From NCBI GenBank assembly GCA_904419955.1, contig CAJFTO010000003.1, positions 49,491 through 113,490 of the forward strand: 64,000 nucleotides of DNA, in the 5' to 3' direction. Origin of the DNA: Candidatus Roslinia caecavium. Lineage in GTDB: Bacteria; Bacillota; Clostridia; Monoglobales; Monoglobaceae. This document shows, piece by piece, positions 40,996 through 50,053 of the stretch; the stretch's first letter is position 1, and each line of letters begins with the position of its first letter. The notes under the pieces were generated by a model. It was not told the origin of the DNA. It did no database searches and was given only the letters and a program-made list of their open reading frames with translations. Both the position numbers and the translations under genes were made by a program.

Positions 40996-43119
40996 ATGTT
41001 TGAAATAAGAACCAATTATATAAACCGGGAGCTGAGCTGGCTGCTTTTTAACTACAGGGTCCTTGAAGAGGCTGAAAAGACGGCCAACCCTATACTCGAG
41101 CGGTTTCGCTTTCTCGCTATAACCTCTTCCAACTTAGACGAGTTTATGGAGGTCAGAGTGGCCGGAGTCAAACAGCAGGTCAAGTCCAAGTACAAGGAAG
41201 TTGGAAACTGCGGATATACTCCGTCCGAGCTGTATTCAACCTTAAACAGGGAGATCAAGGAATTTAATGAAAAGCAATACGCCTGTCTTCATAACTATCT
41301 TATCCCTGAACTGAAGAAACATGAGATAAGGCTCCTCGGAATAGACGAGCTGAGCCATAAACAGCTCAAGTTTTTGCACGAGTATTTCGACAGCGTCGTA
41401 TTTCCCCTGCTCACGCCGATCGCGGTCAACGACGACAGGAAGTTTCCGCGGCTCGCCGGTAAAAAGTTGAATATAGCCGTTCGGCTCAAGAATAAAGATT
41501 CTAAGGAAACCTGCTACGCCGTCGTGCCGGTTCCGTCCAACCTAAAGAGGTACGTCGAACTGCCGCGCGGTAAGACCGAAGCGGGGCGTACCCGGGATTT
41601 TATCATGCTCGAGGAGATAATAATTGCACATATAGAAGCGCTCTTCGACGGCTACAGCGTAAAAGCCTGCGACCCGTTCAGGATCACCAGGAACTCGGAC
41701 GTAGAGATAGACGACGAGGCTCCCGATCTACTCGTAGAAGTCCAAAAATCCATAAAAAAGCGTATTGAAGGCGAGCCGGTAAGACTTGAGATCTTAAAGA
41801 AATGCGACTCGGATATAAAGCATTTTCTTATAGATAAATTAGACATAAAGAAAAACGAAATATACAAAAGCGCTGGACCGCTGGATCTTACAGTGTTCTC
41901 TAAATTTGCGAACCTGGACGGCTGCGACGCTTTGAGATATGCAAAACTCGTTCCGGAATACCCCGCCGCCGATTTTGTCGGCGAGGACGATATTTTCGCA
42001 GCCATAAAGGAGCGCGACAGGATGATCCACTGCCCGTACGAAAGCTTCATGTCCATTGTTGATTTTCTGGAACAGGCCGCGGACGACCCTGACGTACTCG
42101 CGATAAAACAAACGCTGTACCGGGTGAGCGGCAACTCTCCGGTAATAGCCGCGCTGATCAAAGCCGCTCAAAACGGCAAGCAGGTCACTGTACTGGTCGA
42201 ACTTAAGGCGCGTTTTGACGAAGCGAATAACGTGGAATGGGCAAAGAAGCTCGAAAAAGCCGGTTGTCACGTAATATACGGACTACCGGGGCTTAAGACT
42301 CACTGTAAGATTTTGACAGTGATCCGCCGCGAAGACGATCAGCTCCGTTCTTATATGCACTTGGGGACCGGGAACTATAACGAATCTACGGCGAAGCTAT
42401 ATACAGACATAGGACTGTTCACATGCCGCGAGGAATACGGCAGAGATTCGGTCACTTTATTTAACATGCTCACCTCTTACGCCGGTTCGCCCGTATACAA
42501 GGAATTTAAAGTAGCGCCGCGCGATCTCAGAAATTTTTTCGAGCATATGATAAAGACTGAGACCGAAAACGCGCTGAAAGGCAAACCCGCCGGTATCTCG
42601 GCCAAGATCAATTCTCTGGTTGATCCCAAGATAATAGAACTGCTGTACAAGGCGTCGCAGAGCGGCGTTAAAATAAACCTACTCGTTCGCGGGATCTGCT
42701 GCCTGATACCTGGCAAAAAGGACCTCAGCGAGAATATTACCGTCCACAGCATCGTCGGTCAGCTTTTGGAACACAGCCGTATCTTCAAATTTGAAAACGG
42801 TGGAGATCCGAAGATCTATATGGGAAGCGCTGACTGGATGCAGCGGAATCTGGATAAACGCGTCGAGCTGGTGTTCCCTATCGCCGACAAAAGACTGTTC
42901 GAGCGCGCCGACAATATTCTGGACGTCATGTTCAGCGATACCGAAAACACAAGAATAATGCAGAGCGACGGCTCCTATATATCTATAAAAGAGACGGACG
43001 AATCTAAGAAGACGAACTGTCAGAGAGAATTTATAAAGCTCGCCTCGCTCAGCAAGCGCGAGGCCGAAATAGCTCGCGAGGAGCGGGAAAAGAGTAAACG
43101 CTCGGATAAAAATTTGTAA
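40996..43119 (+). CDS. ppk1: Polyphosphate kinase 1
   Basis: PPK1 reversibly transfers the terminal phosphate of ATP to polyphosphate. The 707-residue protein has the family's four parts: N-terminal domain (YINRELSWLLFNYRVLEEA, with ITSSNLDEFMEVRVAG), head domain, and two phospholipase-D-like catalytic domains. The autophosphorylated histidine lies in LKTHCKILTVI near residue 435 and the second site near KIYMGSADWMQRNLDKRVE, about residue 620. HLGTGNYNESTAKLYTD is the strongest signature. The C-terminal 40 residues are charged. An ATG at 40987 directly abuts AAAGG, so the one at 40996, nine bases away, is preferred. pfk follows after 74 bases. Confidence 0.95.
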   Translation: MFEIRTNYINRELSWLLFNYRVLEEAEKTANPILERFRFLAITSSNLDEFMEVRVAGVKQQVKSKYKEVGNCGYTPSELYSTLNREIKEFNEKQYACLHNYLIPELKKHEIRLLGIDELSHKQLKFLHEYFDSVVFPLLTPIAVNDDRKFPRLAGKKLNIAVRLKNKDSKETCYAVVPVPSNLKRYVELPRGKTEAGRTRDFIMLEEIIIAHIEALFDGYSVKACDPFRITRNSDVEIDDEAPDLLVEVQKSIKKRIEGEPVRLEILKKCDSDIKHFLIDKLDIKKNEIYKSAGPLDLTVFSKFANLDGCDALRYAKLVPEYPAADFVGEDDIFAAIKERDRMIHCPYESFMSIVDFLEQAADDPDVLAIKQTLYRVSGNSPVIAALIKAAQNGKQVTVLVELKARFDEANNVEWAKKLEKAGCHVIYGLPGLKTHCKILTVIRREDDQLRSYMHLGTGNYNESTAKLYTDIGLFTCREEYGRDSVTLFNMLTSYAGSPVYKEFKVAPRDLRNFFEHMIKTETENALKGKPAGISAKINSLVDPKIIELLYKASQSGVKINLLVRGICCLIPGKKDLSENITVHSIVGQLLEHSRIFKFENGGDPKIYMGSADWMQRNLDKRVELVFPIADKRLFERADNILDVMFSDTENTRIMQSDGSYISIKETDESKKTNCQREFIKLASLSKREAEIAREEREKSKRSDKNL

Positions 43120-43193
43120 CTAAAGTATAATTTATAAACTTTAACTATAGAATAAACTTTAACCATGCAATCGACGCAAAGGAGGAAAACGTT

Positions 43194-44273
43194 ATGATGA
43201 AAGTAGGGATTTTAACGAGCGGCGGGGACTGTCAGGGTCTTAACGCCGCTATACGCGGAGTCGCAAAGGCGCTCTACCGCGAATTCAAAAACAAGGAGCT
43301 CGAGATATACGGGATCCAAGAAGGTTACGGCGGTTTGATCTACGGAAACTATAAAATTATGAAGGAAAACGACTTTTCCGGGATACTGACGCTTGGGGGA
43401 ACCATACTTGGCACGTCTCGACAGCCGTTTAAACAAATGCGTAAAGCGGACGAAAACAGCGTGGATAAGGTCGAGATGATGAAAGCCAATTACAAGAAGA
43501 TGGGGCTCGACTGCTTGGTAGTTCTCGGCGGAAACGGTACGCATAAGACGGCCAACCTTCTCTCCCAGGAAGGACTTAACGTAATAGGTCTGCCGAAGAC
43601 CATAGACAACGATATATGGGGCACCGATATGACTTTCGGCTTCTACAGCGCCGTCGATATAGCTACGGACGTTATAGACAGAATACACACGACGGCGACC
43701 TCTCACGGCAGGATATTCATAATCGAGCTTATGGGGCATAAAGCCGGCTGGCTCACGCTGTACGCGGGGATCGCGGGCGGAGCGGACGTTATACTCATTC
43801 CCGAAATACCCTACAATATCGACAGGATAATAGAGGAATTGGATCGCCGCGAAAAGAAAGGCAAGAAATTCTCAATAATAGCCGTTGCAGAAGGAGCTAT
43901 GTCAGTCGAAGAATCGAAAATGAAGAAAAAGGAATTCAAGGCTAAACGCGCGGCTGAGAGCTACCCTTCTATATCATACCGGATAGCCGACGAGATCCAG
44001 GCCAAATCGGAGCATGAGATAAGAGTCTGCGTCCCTGGGCATTTCCAGAGAGGCGGCAGTCCGTCCGCCTACGACAGAGTATTGGCTACCCGTCTCGGTA
44101 CCCGCGCCGCTCAGTCTATCAAAAACGGCAAGTTCGGATATATGATGGCTTTGATAAATAATAAAATAACTCCCGTTCCGCTCAGCGAAGTCGCGGGAAA
44201 ACTAAAAAACGTCGATCCAAACTGCGACGAGGTTTTAAACGCAAAAGAAGTCGGGATCAGCTTCGGTGATTAA
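43194..44273 (+). CDS. pfkA: 6-phosphofructokinase (mixed-type subfamily)
   Basis: 359 residues, PFK fold: GILTSGGDCQGLNAAIRG at the start, GGTILGTSR, GGNGTHKTA near residue 109, GLPKTIDNDIWGTD near 130, HGRIFIIELMGHKAGWL, and HFQRGGSPSAYDR. It phosphorylates fructose 6-phosphate, the commitment step of glycolysis. The Gly after Asn in GGNGT suggests ATP as donor, whereas the Lys in PKTIDND is found in pyrophosphate enzymes and in the mixed-substrate subfamily; the donor should be tested. AAAGGAGG is eight bases before the ATG. A terminator follows. Confidence 0.93.
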   Translation: MMKVGILTSGGDCQGLNAAIRGVAKALYREFKNKELEIYGIQEGYGGLIYGNYKIMKENDFSGILTLGGTILGTSRQPFKQMRKADENSVDKVEMMKANYKKMGLDCLVVLGGNGTHKTANLLSQEGLNVIGLPKTIDNDIWGTDMTFGFYSAVDIATDVIDRIHTTATSHGRIFIIELMGHKAGWLTLYAGIAGGADVILIPEIPYNIDRIIEELDRREKKGKKFSIIAVAEGAMSVEESKMKKKEFKAKRAAESYPSISYRIADEIQAKSEHEIRVCVPGHFQRGGSPSAYDRVLATRLGTRAAQSIKNGKFGYMMALINNKITPVPLSEVAGKLKNVDPNCDEVLNAKEVGISFGD

Positions 44274-44297
44274 TAATTATTATGTATACAGTTTCAG

Positions 44298-44328
44298 GAC
44301 CGATCGGATAGGGTCGGTCTCTTTTTTA
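44298..44328 (+). terminator. Terminator after pfk
   Basis: GACCGA (44298-44303) pairs with TCGGTC (44314-44319), followed by TCTTTTTTATT. Confidence 0.75.
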
Positions 44329-44339
44329 TTTAAGATATA

Positions 44340-44700
44340 GGCGCCATGACTGCGAAATCCTCTTATCGTTGGAACGGCTCTTACTTATTCCATCTTACAC
44401 TCCGTCTCGGCGCACGCTTCCGTCTCAGCCGCCGCCTCCGCGCGATTTATATACGCATAACATAAAAGTTATGACTCTTAGCTCGGTTATCATACGTTCA
44501 TTTGATTCCAATAACCCCCGCCTGCATATAAGAACACCATAAAAGCTCGGCGACCGGCGAATCAGCGCTCTATCATAACTCTTTTATGCTCGTCTATCCT
44601 AATAGGGAAATATTCTTTCCCATACTGTAAAATATGGTTCCGGCTCTCGCGCTCGGACATGCCGCGGTCTATTCTAATTCGCCGGGTATCTTCGTATTAC
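44340..44700. other. Gap between pfk and dapL with a short minus-strand ORF
   Basis: No established gene. A minus-strand ORF of 32 codons (44562-44660, MSERESRNHILQYGKEYF start) has protein-like composition and its frame is open for about eleven more codons upstream, but there is no clear Shine-Dalgarno sequence. It could be a gene fragment. Nothing else was identified. Confidence 0.25.
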
Positions 44701-44703
44701 CGA

Positions 44704-44737
44704 AAATTAGAAAAGAGGCCGCTTTTGCGCGGCCTCT
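44704..44737 (-). terminator. Terminator of dapL
   Basis: AGAGGCCGC (44714-44722) pairs with GCGGCCTCT (44729-44737); on the minus strand TTTTCTAATTTTC follows. Confidence 0.75.
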
Positions 44738-44750
44738 ATAATATTTAACA

Positions 44751-46070
44751 CTATTCTTCGCTTTTAGCGTCCTCGCTCGCAGACTCAGAAATAGCCTTCT
44801 TTTCAGCGGGCGGCTCGGTGATTATTACCTCGACCTCTGCGGCGCCGAATAATCTCTTAAGTCTCTTCATCGCCTCTACAGTCTCGTCCTTATCGCCGAA
44901 AGCGGTAAGTCTAAAGTAACCCTCGCCGTTCTTGCCGAAGCCCGCGCCCGGGGTTCCGACGACTGCGATATTTTCAAGCAAGTAATCGAAGAATTCCCAC
45001 GAACCCATGCCGTTCGGGCATTTCAGCCAAATATAGGGCGAATTTATACCGCCGACGTATTTTATGCCAAGCTCGTCCATAGTCTCCGCAATGACCTTTG
45101 CGTTTTCACGGTAATAGTCTATATTGACGGCGGTCTCCTTCTGGCCGCGCTCGGTAAACACTGCCTCAGCGCCTCTTTGTACTATATAAGGAACGCCGTT
45201 AAACTTTGTCGTCTGACGTCTCAGCCAGAGCTTGTTTACGATAACTTCCTCTTTTTCAAAAAGAGAGAGCTTCGGGAGCTTCGGATTTATCTTGCTTACT
45301 TTGACCTTTAAGTCTTTAGGCACGATCGTGTAACCGCATCTTGTACCTGTAAAGCTCGCTGTCTTTGAAAGCGAACAGAACTCTATCGCGCATCTCTTAG
45401 CGCCGTCTATCTCGTATATGCTTCTCGGCAGCGAACTATCCTGTATAAACGCTTCATAAGCCGCGTCGAACAGGATAACCGCCTCGTTTGCAAGCGCATA
45501 GTCCACCCAGACCTTGAGCTGTTCCTTTGTGTAAACCGCGCCGGTCGGATTGTTAGGCGAGCAGAGATATACTATGTCCGCCTTTTCGTTTGACGGAAGC
45601 GGGCAGAAGCCGTTCTCCTCGGTCGCATTCAAAAATACGATCTTTCTTCCGTTCATGATATTGGTATCGACGTACACGGGATACACCGGATCCGGGATCA
45701 TAACGACGTTGTCCTTATCAAAGAGATCGGTTATATTACCAACGTCGCTCTTAGCTCCGTCGCTTATGAACACCTCGTCGGGGTCAATATTGATTATATT
45801 CTTCTTGTAATATTCTACTACCGCGTTACGCAGGAAATCATAGCCCTGCTCGGGTCCGTAACCTCTGAAAGTCTCTTTGACTCCCATCTCGTCGACAGCC
45901 TTATGCATAGCCTCCGTCACAGCCGGAACAAGCGGACGAGTTACGTCGCCTATACCCATTCTAATGACCTTTTTATCGGGATTCGCGGCCGAAAAGTCGT
46001 TGACCTTTTTCGCGATCTCCGAAAACAGATAACTCTCTTTCAGATTAAAATAATTCTCATTCAGCTTCAC
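44751..46070 (-). CDS. dapL: LL-diaminopimelate aminotransferase
   Basis: DapL converts tetrahydrodipicolinate directly to LL-diaminopimelate using glutamate, bypassing succinylated or acetylated intermediates. The 439-residue class-I aminotransferase opens LNENYFNLKESYLFSEIAKK, has VIRMGIGDVTRPL, YGPEQGYDFLR, and the PLP-lysine in EFCSLSKTASFTGTRCGYT near residue 237. It carries an extra C-terminal tail of about 25 Glu/Ala/Ser residues beyond the usual 410. The start is GTG with AAGGAG nine bases upstream. dapF ends 50 bases upstream, so dapF-dapL form an operon supplying DAP for peptidoglycan and lysine. Confidence 0.95.
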   Translation of the reverse strand: MKLNENYFNLKESYLFSEIAKKVNDFSAANPDKKVIRMGIGDVTRPLVPAVTEAMHKAVDEMGVKETFRGYGPEQGYDFLRNAVVEYYKKNIINIDPDEVFISDGAKSDVGNITDLFDKDNVVMIPDPVYPVYVDTNIMNGRKIVFLNATEENGFCPLPSNEKADIVYLCSPNNPTGAVYTKEQLKVWVDYALANEAVILFDAAYEAFIQDSSLPRSIYEIDGAKRCAIEFCSLSKTASFTGTRCGYTIVPKDLKVKVSKINPKLPKLSLFEKEEVIVNKLWLRRQTTKFNGVPYIVQRGAEAVFTERGQKETAVNIDYYRENAKVIAETMDELGIKYVGGINSPYIWLKCPNGMGSWEFFDYLLENIAVVGTPGAGFGKNGEGYFRLTAFGDKDETVEAMKRLKRLFGAAEVEVIITEPPAEKKAISESASEDAKSEE

Positions 46071-46120
46071 TTACAGCAACTCCTTTATAAATAAATTCTT
46101 CATTCTCAAACTAAATTCAT

Positions 46121-46975
46121 CTATCTTGCGATCGGCGGAACATTTACCTCTCCTCTGCAAACAAAAGTAGCCGTTCCCTTTTTTATAACTCGACCGTCGT
46201 TTAGATATTTGATCTTCAGATCCCCGCCGCGCAGTTTGACGCGAACTTCTTCCTCTCTCTTACAGAAACCGTTTAATACGCAGGCTACGACTACGGCGCA
46301 GGCGCCGGTGCCGCACGCCCATGTCTCTCCGCTGCCGCGCTCCCATACGCGCATCTTTACAGTGTTGTTATCTATTATTTGGACGAACTCCGTATTTATA
46401 CGCTCCGGGAAAAGCTCATGGTTCTCAAATTTAGGTCCTATCTCAGCTAAATTAAGCGAATCAACGTCGTCAACGAATACGACGGCGTGAGGATTGCCCA
46501 TCGATACTCCGGTTATATTATACTTCTTACCGTCAACCTCTATCTCTCTGTCAACTATTTCTTCGCCCGGCAAATTGATCGGGATAGCCTCGGGGTTCAA
46601 TATCGCCTCGCCCATATCGACGCTGACATATTCGACGACTCCGTTTACCACATCCAGATCCAATGTTTTTATGCCGCCCAGAGTCTCCAAAGTAAATTTA
46701 AGCTTATTTGTCATACCGTTTTCATAAACGTATTTTGCAACGCAACGCGTAGCGTTTCCGCACATTTCGGCTTCGGATCCGTCGGCGTTAAAAATACGCA
46801 TTTTAAAATCAGCGACTTCTGACGGCATGATCAACACAAGACCGTCCGAACCTATTCCAAAATGAAAATCCGAAACAAATTCAGAAAGCTTGTTCGGGTT
46901 AAATACCTCTTCTTCAAAACAATTTATATATATATAGCAATTGCCTATACCATGCATCTTCGTAAACTTTAACAT
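46121..46975 (-). CDS. dapF: Diaminopimelate epimerase
   Basis: DapF converts LL- to meso-diaminopimelate. The 284-residue protein has both catalytic cysteines in context: AEMCGNATRCVA near residue 76 and WACGTGACAVVV near 225. The N-terminus reads FTKMHGIGNCYIYINCF, where many DapF have GLGND; this variant is common in Firmicutes. GGAGG is about eight bases before the ATG. No lysine riboswitch could be recognised in the 280-base upstream gap; a weak promoter (TTGTGT, then TAAAAT after 17 bases) lies near 47155-47180. Confidence 0.95.
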   Translation of the reverse strand: MLKFTKMHGIGNCYIYINCFEEEVFNPNKLSEFVSDFHFGIGSDGLVLIMPSEVADFKMRIFNADGSEAEMCGNATRCVAKYVYENGMTNKLKFTLETLGGIKTLDLDVVNGVVEYVSVDMGEAILNPEAIPINLPGEEIVDREIEVDGKKYNITGVSMGNPHAVVFVDDVDSLNLAEIGPKFENHELFPERINTEFVQIIDNNTVKMRVWERGSGETWACGTGACAVVVACVLNGFCKREEEVRVKLRGGDLKIKYLNDGRVIKKGTATFVCRGEVNVPPIAR

Positions 46976-47203
46976 AAATTCTTACCTCCACAGAATTTAT
47001 AAAATAAATTTCATAAATAAGCGCCATATATATCCTAAGTTCAAGTCAAAAATTAAATGACAATCTGCATACTTTACAAACTTTAACATCCGCGCATAAC
47101 TCGCATTTTTAGCGCCTATATTGAAATATTTATTTTTATACTATGTTTATTTTAGCATAACTATAATTAAAACACAAGCATTTGTTAAACAAATTTTGGC
47201 GTT

Positions 47204-47233
47204 AAAAAAGAGGCCGGGAAAGCCGACCTCTTT
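47204..47233 (-). terminator. Terminator of the SLH operon
   Basis: AAAGAGGCCGG (47207-47217) pairs with CCGACCTCTTT (47223-47233, one G-T wobble); a T-run follows on the minus strand. Confidence 0.8.
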
Positions 47234-47253
47234 CTTAAGAAATGTGAGAGCTA

Positions 47254-50034
47254 TTACTCTTCGCCTGTAATTACCATCATATCGATTTCTTCGTCGTTGT
47301 ACTGAGTTCTTATTACAACTCTGTCGCCCGGCTGAATGTCATAAGGATCTCCAACCGTTAACTCGTCTCTCTCGAGATCGTATTGATAGAGATTTATATC
47401 GGTTGTAGGATATGCTCTATAATATTTCTTATCGGCCAAATTTGTGGTCTCGACCAGATAGAAGTCATATGCGCTCATAACTTCGCCGTATACAACATAG
47501 AGCTCGTCGTTACCAAGTTCATAGTTGAAGTGACCGTCTTGGTTAAGCTCAAAGTAATTGTCCGTTGCGGAGTAATCATACAAGAATCTGTAGATCGTAA
47601 TAGCGTCGTTCGATCCAACTGTGAACTGGATCAAGTCGCCGCGCTCCGCATTTTCTATTGTAGTTGCGTATCCATTAAACGCCGCGCTCGACTGCGTAGC
47701 ATCCTCGTCGACATTGTACGATACCTTCTCGCCGTTTACATAACCCACAATCTGAGTTACGCGAGTCGCCGACGCCTCGTCCCAAGCAGATACAACCTCG
47801 TCTACGAACATTACGTCGGCTGAATCGCTGAGGTTAGCCGGATCCGAATCCTTAACTACCAAAACGTTAGCGACGCCGTTTCTGATATCGTAGATATCTG
47901 CGTCTACGCCGCCGTTCTCAAGTGCGTCAACTGTAACTACCGAATAGTCGGATTCACGGTTACGATCCGCAAACGGCACTCTGAATATAAGCGTATCGCT
48001 GGTGATCGCGCAGTTAGCAATCAGATTATTTGTAAGTCTGGTGCTTCCCGAATAATACATACCAAAGTCAAGGTTGTTGGGATCTTCAAGCGAATCCGTG
48101 TAATCTGTCGCCAGATACAGCGATCTGATCTGCGATTCACTGTTAAGTTCGTAAAGCACTACCTGGCTCCTCGAAAGCGCGCTTGCATACTGGCTGCAAA
48201 TCACGTCCGCAGACACCTGCGTTACATCGCCGGAATCGCCCAGGTTCGTGTTAACCTTCATAGCCGAATTAAATTCGTGTATAGCTCCGTTTCTGTCCAT
48301 AAGTTTTACAACAAACGAACTGTTGAATCCGTTATCAACCGTACCGAAATCTATCAGGTACCCATAGTTGGCTCCCGACGACGATACAGCGTTGGTTCCC
48401 AAAATTCTGCCGTCATAGGTGAGCTGGAACGCGCTGGAAAATCCCGCCGTTATATCCCTGCTGCAATACGGAGATACTACATACTCTTGAGAACCATCTT
48501 GATTACTGATCGTGACGACCGTGTATTCGCCGTTAGGGTATGTCTCGCTCGAAACTACGCTTACCGTACCCTCGACCTGATCTCTCGATACGTAACCTCT
48601 GATGTAATATCCGTCGTTACTTACTGAATAAGTGATAACGTCGCCTTTCTGGAGATCTTCAGGCTCGATTGTTTCGCCGTTTAACGTAATCATTGTATGG
48701 TAGTTATCTGTAAAGTACAAACTCGGCAAGTTTGATGTCGCGTTGTTCTGGAATATTACTTGCTCCGTGTTGGAGTTGTATCTCTCAAACTGCGCGTCAA
48801 ACATTTCGTTGATTATTACCGCATCCGCTCTACCCATAGATTCCTGCGATATTACCTTAACTTCGCCTACTTGGATAGTAAGCCCTTCCTGCGGGATATC
48901 ATAAAGCGGTTTGCCGTTGTATGATATCATTGTCATATCGTCTACTGCGATCGACTCTTCGCGTCCGTTTTCGTTTATATAGTTGACTGCGCTGCTCGTT
49001 ACTCCGACCAGATCTTTCGCATCGATTATCGTCTGATAATTAGGACTGCTCTGCGACTCTACAAATATAACAACGCTGCGTCTGTAACCGCTTACGTTCG
49101 TCATATAGTAGAAATCAACTTTACAGCCGAGGTAGTCCTCCGGATCGAATAAACTGTTGTTTTGAATCTGATAGGTCACATTGTCGAGTATGATCTCGTT
49201 CTCAAGATCTACCTCTGCGCCGCTCAGCGTAGCGAAATATGTAGCTATCAGCTCCGCGGACTCTTTTCTTACTTTATATGTCTGTTCGAGTAAAGTCGTA
49301 TTTGAGGTCATTACCTCTACGGCGCCGTTGCTGTTATATGATACCGCCTGCATCAGATTTGCCTCAAGGCCGTTTCTGACCAGTCTCGACGCCTGGAGCG
49401 CTGTCAGCGTTCCGTTGGTATCAAGGTTGTTAAGTCCGTTAAGCACGTCGGCGCGGGTAGCCCAGCTTATATATCCGGTCGGGAAACCACCCGACGCTTC
49501 GCAGGCTTCGCTGTAACCGATCGCAGCCATTACCATCTTTACCGCCTCCGACACGAGAATCGGATCGTCCGGTCTGAATATCGCGTTACCGTCGCCGTTT
49601 AGTATACCTACATCCGTAAGATAGCAAACTGCGGGATATGCGAAATGATCCGCGTTGATATCAGAATACGGCGAGGTCGAATAGCTCGGATAACCTTCGG
49701 TATTGGCCTTTATCATCTTAGCGATGATAGTCGAAAACTCGCCTCTCGTGACCTGCTCGGTCTCCCAGTAGCCGTCCGGTAACATTTCGAATATACCGAG
49801 CGCGCTGTCGAATCTATAATCGGACGAATATTCCAGATCCTCGCCCGGCATAGAAGCTATCGCTGCCGCCGCGGTGGAAGCGGCTATAACTTCAGCCGCC
49901 TCCTCCGTCGTTGTTGTTGTATCCGTTGCGGTCGTATCTGCGTCTTCGGCAAATACGAACGAACTTGTCATAATACTGCTAATGAGCATCGCCGCCGCGA
50001 GTATAGCAGATATTACTTTGAAATGTTTTTTCAT
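47254..50034 (-). CDS. SLH-domain surface protein, 926 residues, C-terminal function unknown
   Basis: A signal peptide (about 1-29, cleavage near VFAEDA) is followed by a Thr-rich stretch, then three SLH-type repeats (about 75-235: LGIFEMLPDGYWETEQVTRGEF, YLTDVGILNGDGNAIFRPDD, ISWATRADVLNGLNN). Residues 240-926 form a long beta-rich region without recognised enzyme motifs, with repeated statements such as GDVITYSVSNDGYYIRG and GDLIQFTVGSNDAITIYRF that look like repeated small beta domains. It is 19 bases behind the 2,076-residue pectate lyase gene and has its own GGGAGG, so it is the second gene of that operon. An S-layer or wall-scaffold role is plausible but inferred. Confidence 0.8.
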   Translation of the reverse strand: MKKHFKVISAILAAAMLISSIMTSSFVFAEDADTTATDTTTTTEEAAEVIAASTAAAAIASMPGEDLEYSSDYRFDSALGIFEMLPDGYWETEQVTRGEFSTIIAKMIKANTEGYPSYSTSPYSDINADHFAYPAVCYLTDVGILNGDGNAIFRPDDPILVSEAVKMVMAAIGYSEACEASGGFPTGYISWATRADVLNGLNNLDTNGTLTALQASRLVRNGLEANLMQAVSYNSNGAVEVMTSNTTLLEQTYKVRKESAELIATYFATLSGAEVDLENEIILDNVTYQIQNNSLFDPEDYLGCKVDFYYMTNVSGYRRSVVIFVESQSSPNYQTIIDAKDLVGVTSSAVNYINENGREESIAVDDMTMISYNGKPLYDIPQEGLTIQVGEVKVISQESMGRADAVIINEMFDAQFERYNSNTEQVIFQNNATSNLPSLYFTDNYHTMITLNGETIEPEDLQKGDVITYSVSNDGYYIRGYVSRDQVEGTVSVVSSETYPNGEYTVVTISNQDGSQEYVVSPYCSRDITAGFSSAFQLTYDGRILGTNAVSSSGANYGYLIDFGTVDNGFNSSFVVKLMDRNGAIHEFNSAMKVNTNLGDSGDVTQVSADVICSQYASALSRSQVVLYELNSESQIRSLYLATDYTDSLEDPNNLDFGMYYSGSTRLTNNLIANCAITSDTLIFRVPFADRNRESDYSVVTVDALENGGVDADIYDIRNGVANVLVVKDSDPANLSDSADVMFVDEVVSAWDEASATRVTQIVGYVNGEKVSYNVDEDATQSSAAFNGYATTIENAERGDLIQFTVGSNDAITIYRFLYDYSATDNYFELNQDGHFNYELGNDELYVVYGEVMSAYDFYLVETTNLADKKYYRAYPTTDINLYQYDLERDELTVGDPYDIQPGDRVVIRTQYNDEEIDMMVITGEE

Positions 50035-50053
50035 TGGAAATATACCTCCCTTT

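Noticed and set aside
46976..47203. Lysine riboswitch upstream of dapF-dapL
   Set aside because: The AT-rich gap shows none of the conserved L-box sequence blocks or paired elements.
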